A stretch of DNA of 64,000 nt from Bryobacterales bacterium (lineage in GTDB: Bacteria > Acidobacteriota > Terriglobia > Bryobacterales > Bryobacteraceae): contig JADJWL010000010.1 in the NCBI GenBank assembly GCA_016716385.1, positions 62,001 through 126,000 on the forward strand, in the 5' to 3' direction. Made by a program: the position numbers and the translations under genes. Position 1 is the stretch's first letter. Every line of letters starts with the position of its first letter. Of this stretch, positions 37,320 to 45,625 are shown one piece after another. The notes beneath the pieces are model-generated. The model was not told the DNA's origin, made no database searches, and saw nothing but the letters and a program-made list of their open reading frames with translations.

Positions 37320-38203
37320 GCCGCCGCCTCCTGGTTCTGCTGCTCGGCCCACGCCTGCGCGAGACCCACCGCCAGCTTGCGCACGCGCGCGATGACGCCG
37401 ACCCGTTCGGTGACCGAGATCGCTCCGCGGGAGTCCAGCGTGTTGAACAGGTGCGAGCACTTCAGCACATGGTCATAGGTGGGGAGCAGCGGGAAGCGCG
37501 CCTTGTCGGCTGCGTCAGGGAACTGCGCCAGCAGACGCGCGGCCTCCGCTTCATGGATCTCGAACAGTTTCCAGAGGGACTCGATGCCGGCCATTTCGAA
37601 GTTGTAGACCGAGTATTGCAGCTCATCCTGGAAGCGGACTTCGCCGTAGCGCACGCCGGGCGCCCAGACGATGTCGTAGATGCTGTCCACGCCTTGCAGG
37701 AACGCCGCCAGACGCTCGAGACCGTAGGTCAGTTCGGCGGGCACCAGGTCCAGGTCGAGGCCGCCACATTGCTGGAAATAGGTGAACTGCGTGATTTCGA
37801 GGCCGTCCAGCATCACCTGCCAGCCGACTCCCCAGGCCCCTAATGTGGGGGACTCCCAGTTGTCCTCTTCGAACTTAATGTCGTGTTTCGACAGATCGAT
37901 GCCGATTGCTTCGAGGCTGGCCAGATATTGGTCGATCACGTCCTCCGGCGTCGGCTTGAGGATCACCTGAAGCTGCTGGTGTTTGTAGAGGCGGTTGGGG
38001 TTGTCCCCGTACCGGCCGTCGGCCGGCCGCCGGCTCGGCTGGACGTAGGCAACGCGATAGGGCCGCGGCCCGAGCACGCGCAGAAAGGTCTCTGGCGCCA
38101 TGGTGCCGGCGCCCAGTTCCAGGTCATACGGCTCCTGGATGATGCAGCCGCGCTCAGCCCAGTAGTGTTTCAGTTTGAAGATGAGTTCTTGAAAAGTGTC
38201 CAT
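37316..38203 (-). CDS. glyQ: glycine--tRNA ligase alpha subunit
   Basis: The 295-residue class II catalytic chain is highly conserved: [18 protein letters not shown] at the N terminus, [30 protein letters not shown] (about residues 31-60) and [20 protein letters not shown]. Together with GlyS it charges tRNA-Gly. It overlaps glyS by 4 bases and follows recO by 7 bases. No T-box or other leader structure was recognised upstream, where the recO coding region directly adjoins. Confidence 0.97.
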   Translation of the reverse strand: MDTFQELIFKLKHYWAERGCIIQEPYDLELGAGTMAPETFLRVLGPRPYRVAYVQPSRRPADGRYGDNPNRLYKHQQLQVILKPTPEDVIDQYLASLEAIGIDLSKHDIKFEEDNWESPTLGAWGVGWQVMLDGLEITQFTYFQQCGGLDLDLVPAELTYGLERLAAFLQGVDSIYDIVWAPGVRYGEVRFQDELQYSVYNFEMAGIESLWKLFEIHEAEAARLLAQFPDAADKARFPLLPTYDHVLKCSHLFNTLDSRGAISVTERVGVIARVRKLAVGLAQAWAEQQNQEAAA

Positions 38204-38210
38204 CCGGCCT

Positions 38211-38960
38211 TCAACAGGACTCCAGTAGCGGCGCCGTCGTCAGACTGCGCTCGACGGCGCGTTCGATGCGTTGGACGAGGAAGCGGCGCAGGTCCGCCGC
38301 CGTTTCCTTCGTCCAGGGGTGAGAAGCGAATTCCGCGACGGGCAGCCGGTACATCGCGTGGGTCAGGGCGCGCGACTCCGCGCTCAACTCCCAGCGGCCG
38401 GACGGCAGGCAGTGCCCGCACAGCACACCATCGGCATCGCGGCGAAAAAAGGCGCGCTCCGGCGGCTCCAGAGAGAGCCCGCAGCCCGTACAAGCCTCAA
38501 GCTGCGGCATCCAGCCGGCGAGCCGCACCGCCCAGAGGCTGAAGTAGGACACCGCCTGCCAGACGGCGCCCGGCCGCCCCGCGTGGACGTGATCCAGAAC
38601 TGCCAGCACGAGGCGGAAAAAGCGCTCGTTGCGCTCCATCGGAGGCAGAAGGTTGTCCGTCACTTCGGCGATATAGTCCAGAACCACGCTCGCTGAATAA
38701 TCCGAAAGCAAATGAAATTGTGAGCGGATCAGCTCACAGGAATCGAGGGTTGCCAGCTCCCGGTTTTCGCGCAGGTAATAGCTCATGCGCACATACGACA
38801 ACCGCTCCAGGCCGGCGCCGAAACGGCTCTTCGGGCGCCGTGCGCGCCTTGCCATGCCGCGCAGCTTGCCCTGATCCCTGGTCAGGAAGCTGACGATCAG
38901 ATCCGCTTCCTGATACGGATAGGTACGCAGAACAATCGCTTCACTGACGCGGACCGCCAT
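38211..38960 (-). CDS. recO: DNA repair protein RecO
   Basis: The 249-residue protein has the OB-fold N domain of RecO ([42 protein letters not shown]). It also has a helical domain and a four-cysteine zinc site, CTGCG near residue 160 and CGHC near residue 185. RecO loads RecA on SSB-coated single-stranded DNA together with RecR. It is followed after 7 bases by glyQ, and a TPR-like gene lies 36 bases upstream on the same strand. The grouping recO-glyQ-glyS is a common housekeeping arrangement. Confidence 0.95.
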   Translation of the reverse strand: MAVRVSEAIVLRTYPYQEADLIVSFLTRDQGKLRGMARRARRPKSRFGAGLERLSYVRMSYYLRENRELATLDSCELIRSQFHLLSDYSASVVLDYIAEVTDNLLPPMERNERFFRLVLAVLDHVHAGRPGAVWQAVSYFSLWAVRLAGWMPQLEACTGCGLSLEPPERAFFRRDADGVLCGHCLPSGRWELSAESRALTHAMYRLPVAEFASHPWTKETAADLRRFLVQRIERAVERSLTTAPLLESC

Positions 38961-38996
38961 GGGCGCGATATCAAGGATCGCGAATTCAATATGGTA

Positions 38997-39893
38997 TCAC
39001 GGACCGGCGGGGCGGGGACCCATCGGGCGGACGCGCATGGCTTCCATCTGCTGCACCATCTTCACCCACGTGGGATTGTGGGGTTCGAGGGTCAGAGCCC
39101 GGCGGAACATCGTTTCGGCCTGCTCGATCACATCGGCACGGGCCTGGTCACCCGGCGCCAGCATGGTGCCCCAGCGGTAGACCACGTTGCCGCCGACCGC
39201 CGCCACCAGCGCCCGGTCGGCATTCTCCAGGGCCTTTCTGGCTCTGGCGCCGAAGGGGCCGTCTCGCGCCACCGGGTCGATCGACGCAGGCTGTCCGTTG
39301 AATGCCAGCGCATCCACGCCGAGGACGGCCAAGCCGTAGAGATACCCGAGGCGCCAATCCCATTCCGGGTTGTCCGGCTCGAGACGGCGCGCCTTGAGCA
39401 GAGCTGTCTCGGCCAACTCGCGGTCGTTCAACTGGAAGAACTTGGCGGCGTTGCCGAGGACGGACGCGTCCTGCCCGCGCGCTTCCATCTGGGCGCGCCA
39501 TGCTTTGGCCACGGCGTCGAAGGTGGCTGGATCGGAGAGAGCCGATCCCTCCCGGTCAAGACCCATTTCGTAGAGCCCCGCCACGGGCGACTCGGGCCGG
39601 TTCTGGATCACCCACAGGATGTGCCGGCGCCGCGCTGCCCTGGCCTCCTGTTCGCCGATGGGGAGCCACTGGTAGTAGTAGTAGCCGAGCAGTTTGGCGC
39701 GCGCCGCAAGATCCTGGGGGTTCTTCTTGAGCGTGTCTTCCAGGTCGTTGACTTCGAAGATGCTGATCTCGGAGCCGGACTGCGCGATCTCTTCGAAGCT
39801 CTGGGGCTGCCCCGGCTTCTGAGCCAGGAGCGCCGCCGCTCCCAAAGAGGCAACGACAAGCAAGCGCGCGGCCTTGTGGCCCGAGAAGTGCAT
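38997..39893 (-). CDS. secreted TPR-like protein of unknown function
   Basis: The 298-residue protein has a signal peptide (residues 8-24, ending LLAQ) and helical repeats with TPR character. Examples are LEDTLKKNPQDLAARAKLLGYYY near residue 50, LAETALLKARRLEPDNPEWDWRLGYLYG near residue 165 and AETMFRRALTLEPHNPTW near the end. The repeats suggest a protein-protein interaction role in the periplasm, but no specific function can be given. It is the first gene of the minus-strand unit leading into recO, 36 bases away. The upstream gap to the divergent Uma2 gene (39894-40041) shows no recognisable site. Confidence 0.8.
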   Translation of the reverse strand: MHFSGHKAARLLVVASLGAAALLAQKPGQPQSFEEIAQSGSEISIFEVNDLEDTLKKNPQDLAARAKLLGYYYYQWLPIGEQEARAARRRHILWVIQNRPESPVAGLYEMGLDREGSALSDPATFDAVAKAWRAQMEARGQDASVLGNAAKFFQLNDRELAETALLKARRLEPDNPEWDWRLGYLYGLAVLGVDALAFNGQPASIDPVARDGPFGARARKALENADRALVAAVGGNVVYRWGTMLAPGDQARADVIEQAETMFRRALTLEPHNPTWVKMVQQMEAMRVRPMGPRPAGP

Positions 39894-40041
39894 ACTTCTC
39901 TAATCTACCAGGAACAGCAGATGACTGAACGCGGTCCTGAACTGGCAGGCGGGCTTCAGGCAATGAACGCGGGCCAACGACTGACGAATCGTGCCGGATC
40001 GCCGCCGGGAGGCGTTGCGCCAGTAGCGTAAACTCTAAGTG

Positions 40042-40575
40042 ATGGGCGCCGTTGAGAACAGGCTTGTCACTGTCGAGGAGTATCTCTCCGACCCGGCCTA
40101 TGAGCATTGCGAGTATGTCGATGGAGAGGTCGTCGAGCTGAACATGGGAACGGATTCTCATTCCAGGATCACCATCAAGTGCGGCCGATGGCTCGACGAA
40201 TATCTCGATCGCAATCCCGGCGGCTCCGTTCACGCGGAATTGCATTGCCGCCTGACGATCGGGGGGAAGACGCGATACCGCCTTCCCGATGTCTGTCTCG
40301 TGAGGGGATCATTCGAAGGTCCGTACATCGAACGCGCCCCCGATCTGTGCGTCGAGATTCGCTCTCCGAAAGACTCGGTCGGCGATCAGATCGCGAAGTT
40401 CGATGATTACTTCGTCAACGGCTGTAAGCTCGGGTGGCTGATACTTCCCGAGGAGCAGACTGTGTTGATCCTGGCACCGGCGTCGGGTCCGCGCGTCGCC
40501 CGGATTGGCGATACACTGGACGGCGGCGAGGTATTACCCGGTTTGCAAATTGCCGTGGCATCGCTTTTCGCGTGA
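40042..40575 (+). CDS. Uma2 family (DUF820) endonuclease-like protein
   Basis: The 177-residue protein belongs to the Uma2 group of the PD-(D/E)xK nuclease fold. The N-terminal EHCEYVDGEVVELNMGTDSHSRI, the acidic active-site residue in RYRLPDVCLV and the ELxSP-like strand in DLCVEIRSPKDSVGDQIAKFDDYF are all present, although the core reads EIRSPK rather than the common EVLSPS. Uma2 genes are massively duplicated in cyanobacteria and scattered in acidobacteria; their biological role is unknown. A GTG just before the ATG is an alternative start. It is a single gene, convergent with the esterase. Confidence 0.88.
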   Translation: MGAVENRLVTVEEYLSDPAYEHCEYVDGEVVELNMGTDSHSRITIKCGRWLDEYLDRNPGGSVHAELHCRLTIGGKTRYRLPDVCLVRGSFEGPYIERAPDLCVEIRSPKDSVGDQIAKFDDYFVNGCKLGWLILPEEQTVLILAPASGPRVARIGDTLDGGEVLPGLQIAVASLFA

Positions 40576-40611
40576 TCGTCCCGGCGATCGGTGCGCGCGG
40601 CGGGGGTGAGG

Positions 40612-42480
40612 TTACGGTTTTGCCGCGACGGTGATTCGCACCGTGTGGTAGGTCAGCCGGTGCTCCGGCTTATCCGGCCACAGGACCCGCGCCATCAACT
40701 CCAGTTCCGTTCCGGCAGCGCATTCCGGCTTGACCGAAGGCAGCGTGTACTTCGAGGTCGCTCCGACGTTGTCATAGCGGCCCCAACGGTCAGAGACGCG
40801 GAACGAAAGATCGAGGCAGGGATGCTCCCCGAACAACTCGGCGGCGCGGAAGCCGTCGCCGTCCGGAAACAGCACGGCGAACTGCTCTCCGGCATTCACC
40901 TGCCCGTCGGCATTGCCGTCGCCGAGTTCCAGGCGCTCGACTTCAGTGGCCCGCTGGTAGACGGGGAATGCGCGGCCGTCGGAGATCCGCGCCTCGGCCG
41001 CCACCGGCGCATCCGGGAAGACGCGCAGCACCAGCGGGAACGTCTGGCCCGCGCCCGATGCCGTCAACTTCACGATCTCGTGGGTCTCGTCGAAGACGGA
41101 GAACTCCAGCGGCACCTCCGCCTGGGCCCCCGGGTCGAGCGGCGGCACCTGCCACTTGGCCTTCTTGATGGCTACGCTCGGATTCCCCGTTGTCCAGTCG
41201 ATCGGCGTTGCGGGTGACCGCGCGCCGCCCTTGTTCCAGAAGCGCGCCTTGACGCGCGCCGGCTGCCGCGGCTTGACCCAGGCTGCGCCGTCCAGTGTGT
41301 GGCCGGCCAGCGCCAGGACCGGCCCCGCGCCAATCCCCACTTCATACGCCTCGCCATCCAGCACGAGCGACAGGCGCCCTTCTGGATCGGCCGCGATGCT
41401 CTCCCGCGAGACCTCGCCGTCGCGCAGCCGGATCCTGGTGACCACCTGGGTTTCGCCCGCCGGGTAGTGCGGCGCCGTCACCATGTCGATTCGTATGCCA
41501 TCGAGGGTCTTTCCATCGGGCAAACGCTCGCGGACGCTCGACCGGAATCCCAGGCGGCTGACGTTCTCCAGCCACGTGTATCCGGGGCGCCGCCGGTCCG
41601 TCATGACCTCCCAGTCCCAGACCTTGAACGCGGGGTACACGTTCGCATGGCTCCATTGCGCGGGCCGGGGCAGGGGATTGGCGAACGCCTTCATGTGGAA
41701 CTCGAGGGTCTTGGCCATGCCCGGGGTGCCGTGATCGAACTCGAAGTCCTCGGTTTCGTGGTGGTCGCGGGTGAAACGCCAGATTGCGTTCAGACGGCGG
41801 TGGTAGAAGCGGATAAAGTCGAGCGACCCGGTGACCAGGCGGGTGTACAGGCCCTCGTAGTTGCCGTGCATCTCTTCGTGGCGATACTCGACATCGGAGC
41901 TGCGCGGTCCGATGACGAACTCGGTCGAGCCCATGAAGTTCGACGCGCTGCCGACGAGGTGAGGGAACATGCCGGAGACCCAGTACGACATGAAGCCGCC
42001 CATCGAGAGTCCGGCGGTCGCGCGGTGCTCGCGGTCCGGGATGGTGCGGTAGCTGGCGTCAACGTAGTCGACCAGTTCCCGGAAATAGAACGGAAACTGC
42101 CGCCCGGTTTCGACAGGGCTGATGTTGTACGGCCGCGGGTACTGCTCGTCGGGCGTGCGCGGGTTGTAGCCGTCCCATTTGACGACGATCACGTCGTTGC
42201 GCGCGACGAACGCGGCGATCGTGTTGCCGCCGTAGTCCTCACCCTGGTCGTAGTTGCGGTTCGGGCGGTTGGCGGGAGGCTTGTTGTAGCGCTCGCTGTG
42301 TCCGTGAAACCAGTAAATCACGGGATAGCGCTTGTCCGACTCGCCGTAGCCGGGAGGCAGAAAGATGCGGTAGTTGCGGGTCTCGTTGAGGACCTCGCTG
42401 TCATGTGTCCGGTCCTGGACGAGCGCCTGCTGGCCCCAGAGCGAGGCGGCGAGAAGAAGAAGGGCGGGAAGACGCGGCAC
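40612..42480 (-). CDS. secreted alpha/beta hydrolase (esterase D-like) with C-terminal beta domains
   Basis: The 622-residue protein has a signal peptide (PALLLLAASLWGQQ) and an esterase domain of the feruloyl-esterase/esterase D type. It shows the RNYRIFLPPGYGESDKRYPVIYWFHGH opening and the nucleophile serine in GLSMGGFMSYW (near residue 168). The second half is beta-rich. Near residue 525 it has a calcium-loop-like segment GDGNADGQVNAGEQF, as seen in dockerin-like or EF-hand loops. It probably deacylates a polysaccharide or other ester outside the cytoplasm. It is followed upstream on the same strand by the VWFA gene (11-base gap) and lies convergent to the Uma2 gene. Confidence 0.85.
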   Translation of the reverse strand: MPRLPALLLLAASLWGQQALVQDRTHDSEVLNETRNYRIFLPPGYGESDKRYPVIYWFHGHSERYNKPPANRPNRNYDQGEDYGGNTIAAFVARNDVIVVKWDGYNPRTPDEQYPRPYNISPVETGRQFPFYFRELVDYVDASYRTIPDREHRATAGLSMGGFMSYWVSGMFPHLVGSASNFMGSTEFVIGPRSSDVEYRHEEMHGNYEGLYTRLVTGSLDFIRFYHRRLNAIWRFTRDHHETEDFEFDHGTPGMAKTLEFHMKAFANPLPRPAQWSHANVYPAFKVWDWEVMTDRRRPGYTWLENVSRLGFRSSVRERLPDGKTLDGIRIDMVTAPHYPAGETQVVTRIRLRDGEVSRESIAADPEGRLSLVLDGEAYEVGIGAGPVLALAGHTLDGAAWVKPRQPARVKARFWNKGGARSPATPIDWTTGNPSVAIKKAKWQVPPLDPGAQAEVPLEFSVFDETHEIVKLTASGAGQTFPLVLRVFPDAPVAAEARISDGRAFPVYQRATEVERLELGDGNADGQVNAGEQFAVLFPDGDGFRAAELFGEHPCLDLSFRVSDRWGRYDNVGATSKYTLPSVKPECAAGTELELMARVLWPDKPEHRLTYHTVRITVAAKP

Positions 42481-42491
42481 TATGTCCGAGT

Positions 42492-43438
42492 CTACATCAG
42501 CGGGGCGTAGTAGCCCTTGCGCGCCCGCACGACGAGGTCGCGGCGGTTCCTCACCTTGATGTCGATATTGCGGAACCGACCATCGGTCACCAGCGGTTCG
42601 GGCCGGTAGAAGATGTTGTACTGGTGCCGCAGTTCGTTGGCGATGTTCTCGAAGGACTGCTGCAGGTCCTCGACCTTGAACGGGAAGAACACCTGGCCAC
42701 CGGTCTCCGCCGTCAGGTACTTCAGCACTTTGTCGCCGTCGTTCTCGGCGCGGGTGATGTTGGTCGAAATGGCATAGAGAACGACGTCGGCCTTCTGCGC
42801 CATCTCGAGGGCCTGGTCGCGGGAGACGCGGCTCTGGTTGTCGTCGCCGTCGCTGACGATCACGATCGCGCGGCGGAATTTGTGACGGGGTTGATCGCGC
42901 TGCAAGCGGTCGCGGCAGGCGAAGAAGATCGCATCGTAGAGCGCGGTCCCGCCTCCAGCACGCAGACTGCGCACGCCTTTGGCCAGCACTTCGGGATCTT
43001 CCGTCAAATCGACCACGAGCTCGGCCGCGGTATCGAAACTGACGAGCATCGCCTTGTCCTGGGCCGGCCGGATAACCGAACTGATGAACTCAATGGCGGC
43101 TTCCTGCTCAAACCGGAAGCGGTCCCGGATGCTGTTGCTCGTGTCGATCAGGACGCCGATGCGCAGGGGGAGGTCGCTTTCCGCGTTGAACTCCTGGATA
43201 TTCTGCTGTTTCTTGTTCTCCGCGACCGTGAAGTCTTCACCTGGACGCGGTCGGTGACGAACCGGCCCTTCTTGTCGGTGACGGTGAACAGAACGTTGAC
43301 GCGGGTGACGTCGACCACGATGGTCTGGTCGGTTTCCGCAGCGGCGGGGTCGCGGTTCTGATTGACCAGCGATTGCGCCACCAGTAGCACCGCGCACGCA
43401 AAGCCGCCGAGAACCACGACGGCGAGCTTCGTTTTCAT
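42492..43438 (-). pseudogene. acidobacterial-type VWFA domain protein, frame-broken
   Basis: The gene opens with a signal peptide (KTKLAVVVLGGFACAVLLVAQ) and a VTRVNVLFTVTDKKGRFVTD segment typical of the VWFA-related acidobacterial family (TIGR03436). After DRVQ the frame breaks, at 43239-43240. The continuation (EDFTVAENKKQQNIQEFN) is in the other frame and leads into the von Willebrand A domain. Its MIDAS residues are present: DTSNS near the domain start and SDGDDN later. The length (947 bases) fits one lost base in an otherwise complete 315-residue protein. Such proteins are exported and expected to bind ligands through a divalent metal. The break may be real or a sequence error. Confidence 0.85.
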
Positions 43439-43445
43439 ATCTCAA

Positions 43446-44336
43446 TTATAGACAGGCCAGCCACTGCTCCAACTCGCCTGGCAGCGGCGCCTCGATCTCC
43501 ATCCACTCCCCGCTTGCCGGATGCGCGAAACCAATCGATGCCGCGTGCAGGAAGAACCGGGGAAACGGTGCGCCGGCGGGAGCGCCGTACAACCGGTCCC
43601 CGGCGACCGGATGGCCGATGCTGGCCAAGTGGACCCGGATCTGGTGGGTCCGCCCGGTCCCGATGCGCACTTCGAGGAGCGTATGGTGCGGGAGCCGCCG
43701 CACGACGCGATACTCGCTGAGCGCGGTACGCCCGGAACCCAGACGGGTCGTCATCCGGACCCGGCGTACCGGGTCGCGCGCGACTGGCGTGTCAATGCGT
43801 CCCTGCTCGCCGCGTACTGCGCCGTGAACCAGGGCCAGGTACACTTTTCGCACCGAGCGGTCCGCGAACTGCGCCGCCAGCGCCTGGTGGGCGCGGTCAT
43901 TACGGGCCACCAGGATCACGCCGCTCGTTTCTTTGTCCAGGCGATGGACGATGCCGGGACGGTCGGTTCCCCCGGCTGTGGAAAGCTGTCCGAAGTGGTG
44001 GAGCAGCGCGTTGACCAGCGTCGCCGAACGGACCCCGGCGCCCGCGTGCACAACCATCCCGGCCGGTTTGTTCACGGCCACCAGGTCGGCATCGGCATAG
44101 AGGAGGTCGAGCGGAATCTCCTCGGGTTCAGCGTGCAAAGGCGGCGCCGGGGCAGGTTCCGCCGCGATCTCGTCGCCTTCGCGCAGGATCGAACCCGCCT
44201 TGGCCGGCGCCCCGTTGACCCATACCCGGCCTGCCTTGATCCACTGCTGCAGGCGGCTGCGGCTGGTTTCGGGAAACTGCTGCTGGAGAAAATGGTCGAG
44301 CCGCAGGCCCGCGGCGGCGCGAAACGTCACGGACAC
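43446..44336 (-). CDS. rluD: RluA-family pseudouridine synthase (RluD-like)
   Basis: The 296-residue protein has an N-terminal S4 RNA-binding domain (LRLDHFLQQQFPETSRSRLQQWIKAG) and the RluA catalytic core with the invariant aspartate in HRLDKETSG (near residue 137). The late segments IGTGRTHQIRVHLASIGHPVAGDRLYG and FFLHAASIGFAHP are also typical. RluD modifies uridines in helix 69 of 23S rRNA; the S4 plus catalytic domain layout supports RluD over RluA or TruC. It lies 7 bases from the VWFA gene and 9 bases from the YceI gene, all on the same strand. Confidence 0.92.
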   Translation of the reverse strand: MSVTFRAAAGLRLDHFLQQQFPETSRSRLQQWIKAGRVWVNGAPAKAGSILREGDEIAAEPAPAPPLHAEPEEIPLDLLYADADLVAVNKPAGMVVHAGAGVRSATLVNALLHHFGQLSTAGGTDRPGIVHRLDKETSGVILVARNDRAHQALAAQFADRSVRKVYLALVHGAVRGEQGRIDTPVARDPVRRVRMTTRLGSGRTALSEYRVVRRLPHHTLLEVRIGTGRTHQIRVHLASIGHPVAGDRLYGAPAGAPFPRFFLHAASIGFAHPASGEWMEIEAPLPGELEQWLACL

Positions 44337-44345
44337 CAGTGTAGA

Positions 44346-44936
44346 TTACGGCGCAGCGGCTTTCAGGCGGAACCGCAGCGTCATCTCTTCTTTCGTACCA
44401 ATCATCCCGAGAGCGGCTTTGGGCGGCTTCAAGCCATAGTCGGTCATCCGGATCGTCGACGAGCCCTCGTAGATCGCGAAGCCGTCTCCTTTCTCCGCGA
44501 GGCGGACCAGCACGGACGCCGGTCGCGCGATCCCGCGCACCGTCAGGCTGCCGGTGACACGGACGTTCCCGTCGTCCGCGGCCTCCGCTGCCTCCGAAAC
44601 GAACCGGATCCGGGGGTGGCGTGACGCGTCCAGCATGTCGTTTAAGGTGAACTCGTGAATTTTGCGCCGGTCGCCGTCGCTGACCCAGGTATCCCGCACG
44701 CTCAGGCTGTCCGCAGCCACTTGAAACTCCACGGACGACGACGCCGGGTTCTGCGCGTCGTACCGCACCGTGCCGTCATACCGGCTGAACTCCAGGACGT
44801 GCTGGCGCCCGCTCATCAGTCCCGTCTTGGCGACGTAGAGCGTGAAATGCGCCGCGGGGTCCGGCTGGATACGGTGTTCCACAGTCTCTCCTCCGATCGG
44901 AAAGCAGAACAACAGAAGTGCGAGCGATCGTTTCAT
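44346..44936 (-). CDS. YceI family protein
   Basis: The 196-residue exported protein has a short signal peptide (MKRSLALLLFCFPIGG) and the YceI lipocalin-like fold. Its polyisoprenoid-binding barrel pattern includes VEFQVAADSLSVRD, KIHEFTLNDMLDASRHPRIRF and VRVTGSLTVRGIARP. YceI proteins bind isoprenoid lipids in the periplasm and are linked to stress or quinone handling. It lies only 3 bases after the outer-membrane barrel gene, suggesting a shared transcript. Confidence 0.88.
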   Translation of the reverse strand: MKRSLALLLFCFPIGGETVEHRIQPDPAAHFTLYVAKTGLMSGRQHVLEFSRYDGTVRYDAQNPASSSVEFQVAADSLSVRDTWVSDGDRRKIHEFTLNDMLDASRHPRIRFVSEAAEAADDGNVRVTGSLTVRGIARPASVLVRLAEKGDGFAIYEGSSTIRMTDYGLKPPKAALGMIGTKEEMTLRFRLKAAAP

Positions 44937-44939
44937 CGG

Positions 44940-45557
44940 TCAGTCTCCCCAGCGAAAGACGAAGCTGCCGGAAGCCATCAGGTTGTGCTGTCCGCCCGGG
45001 GAAGGGATGTTGTAGACAGGGCTTCCGCTGTAATAATCGCGCACCTCTCCGCGGAAGGAAATATCGCGCGTGACTTCCGCATCCAAACCGGCGCCGAACA
45101 CAAGGGCGCCCCGGCTCAGGTGGCGGGGCGCCGGGTTCGGGTCGCCGCCCCGGGTCAACTCGCTGTGTTCGTACAGGGCATATCCTGCGTTGAACGCCAT
45201 CCACGGTGACAAGTAGCGCCGCGGGCGGAACTTCAGCCGGAAACCCGGTGTCAGGTAGAGCGACGCAAAGTCGCGCGACGCCTCGGGCGGGCCGGAATCC
45301 ACCCGGCGCACCGGGTTGGCCAGTAGATTCATATCCAGGAGTACGTCGACGTTCTCCCCATCGATCAGACGGAGTCCGTAGTTCACCTGGAGTCCCAATC
45401 CATGGCCGATCGCCAGCGGCTCACGGACAGTTTTTCGCTCCCCGGAGAAGAAAGCGCCCAACCCGAAGCCCAGTTCGTGCTTTTGGGCAACCGCGGTGTG
45501 GGGCCACAGACAAGCCAGGCAGAGCGAAACGAGACAGAAGCGTTCGATGGGACCCAT
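44940..45557 (-). CDS. outer-membrane beta-barrel protein
   Basis: The 205-residue protein has a signal peptide ending AVAQ and alternating hydrophobic strands (HELGFGLGAFF, GLQVNYGLRL, YLTPGFRLKFRP, GAGLDAEV, LMASGSFVFRWGD), ending in an aromatic strand. This suggests a small outer-membrane barrel of about eight strands. I cannot assign a specific family. It is the first gene of a minus-strand group with YceI and RluD and is divergent from the glgE operon, with 68 bases between. Confidence 0.75.
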   Translation of the reverse strand: MGPIERFCLVSLCLACLWPHTAVAQKHELGFGLGAFFSGERKTVREPLAIGHGLGLQVNYGLRLIDGENVDVLLDMNLLANPVRRVDSGPPEASRDFASLYLTPGFRLKFRPRRYLSPWMAFNAGYALYEHSELTRGGDPNPAPRHLSRGALVFGAGLDAEVTRDISFRGEVRDYYSGSPVYNIPSPGGQHNLMASGSFVFRWGD

Positions 45558-45625
45558 ACTGTTGTTATCGCCGATCCAACGGCTGGGGTTCCAGGTCAGT
45601 GCATGTAGGATGGAAAGATAAACAC

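Noticed and set aside
38204..38210. Glycine riboswitch or T-box leader in front of glyQ
   Set aside because: recO ends 7 bases upstream, leaving no room for a leader; no tandem aptamer or T-box sequence was seen.
45558..45625. Promoter for the glgE operon in the 68-base divergent gap
   Set aside because: I could not find a -35/-10 pair with acceptable spacing; only a TAGGAT box near 45606 resembles a -10 element.
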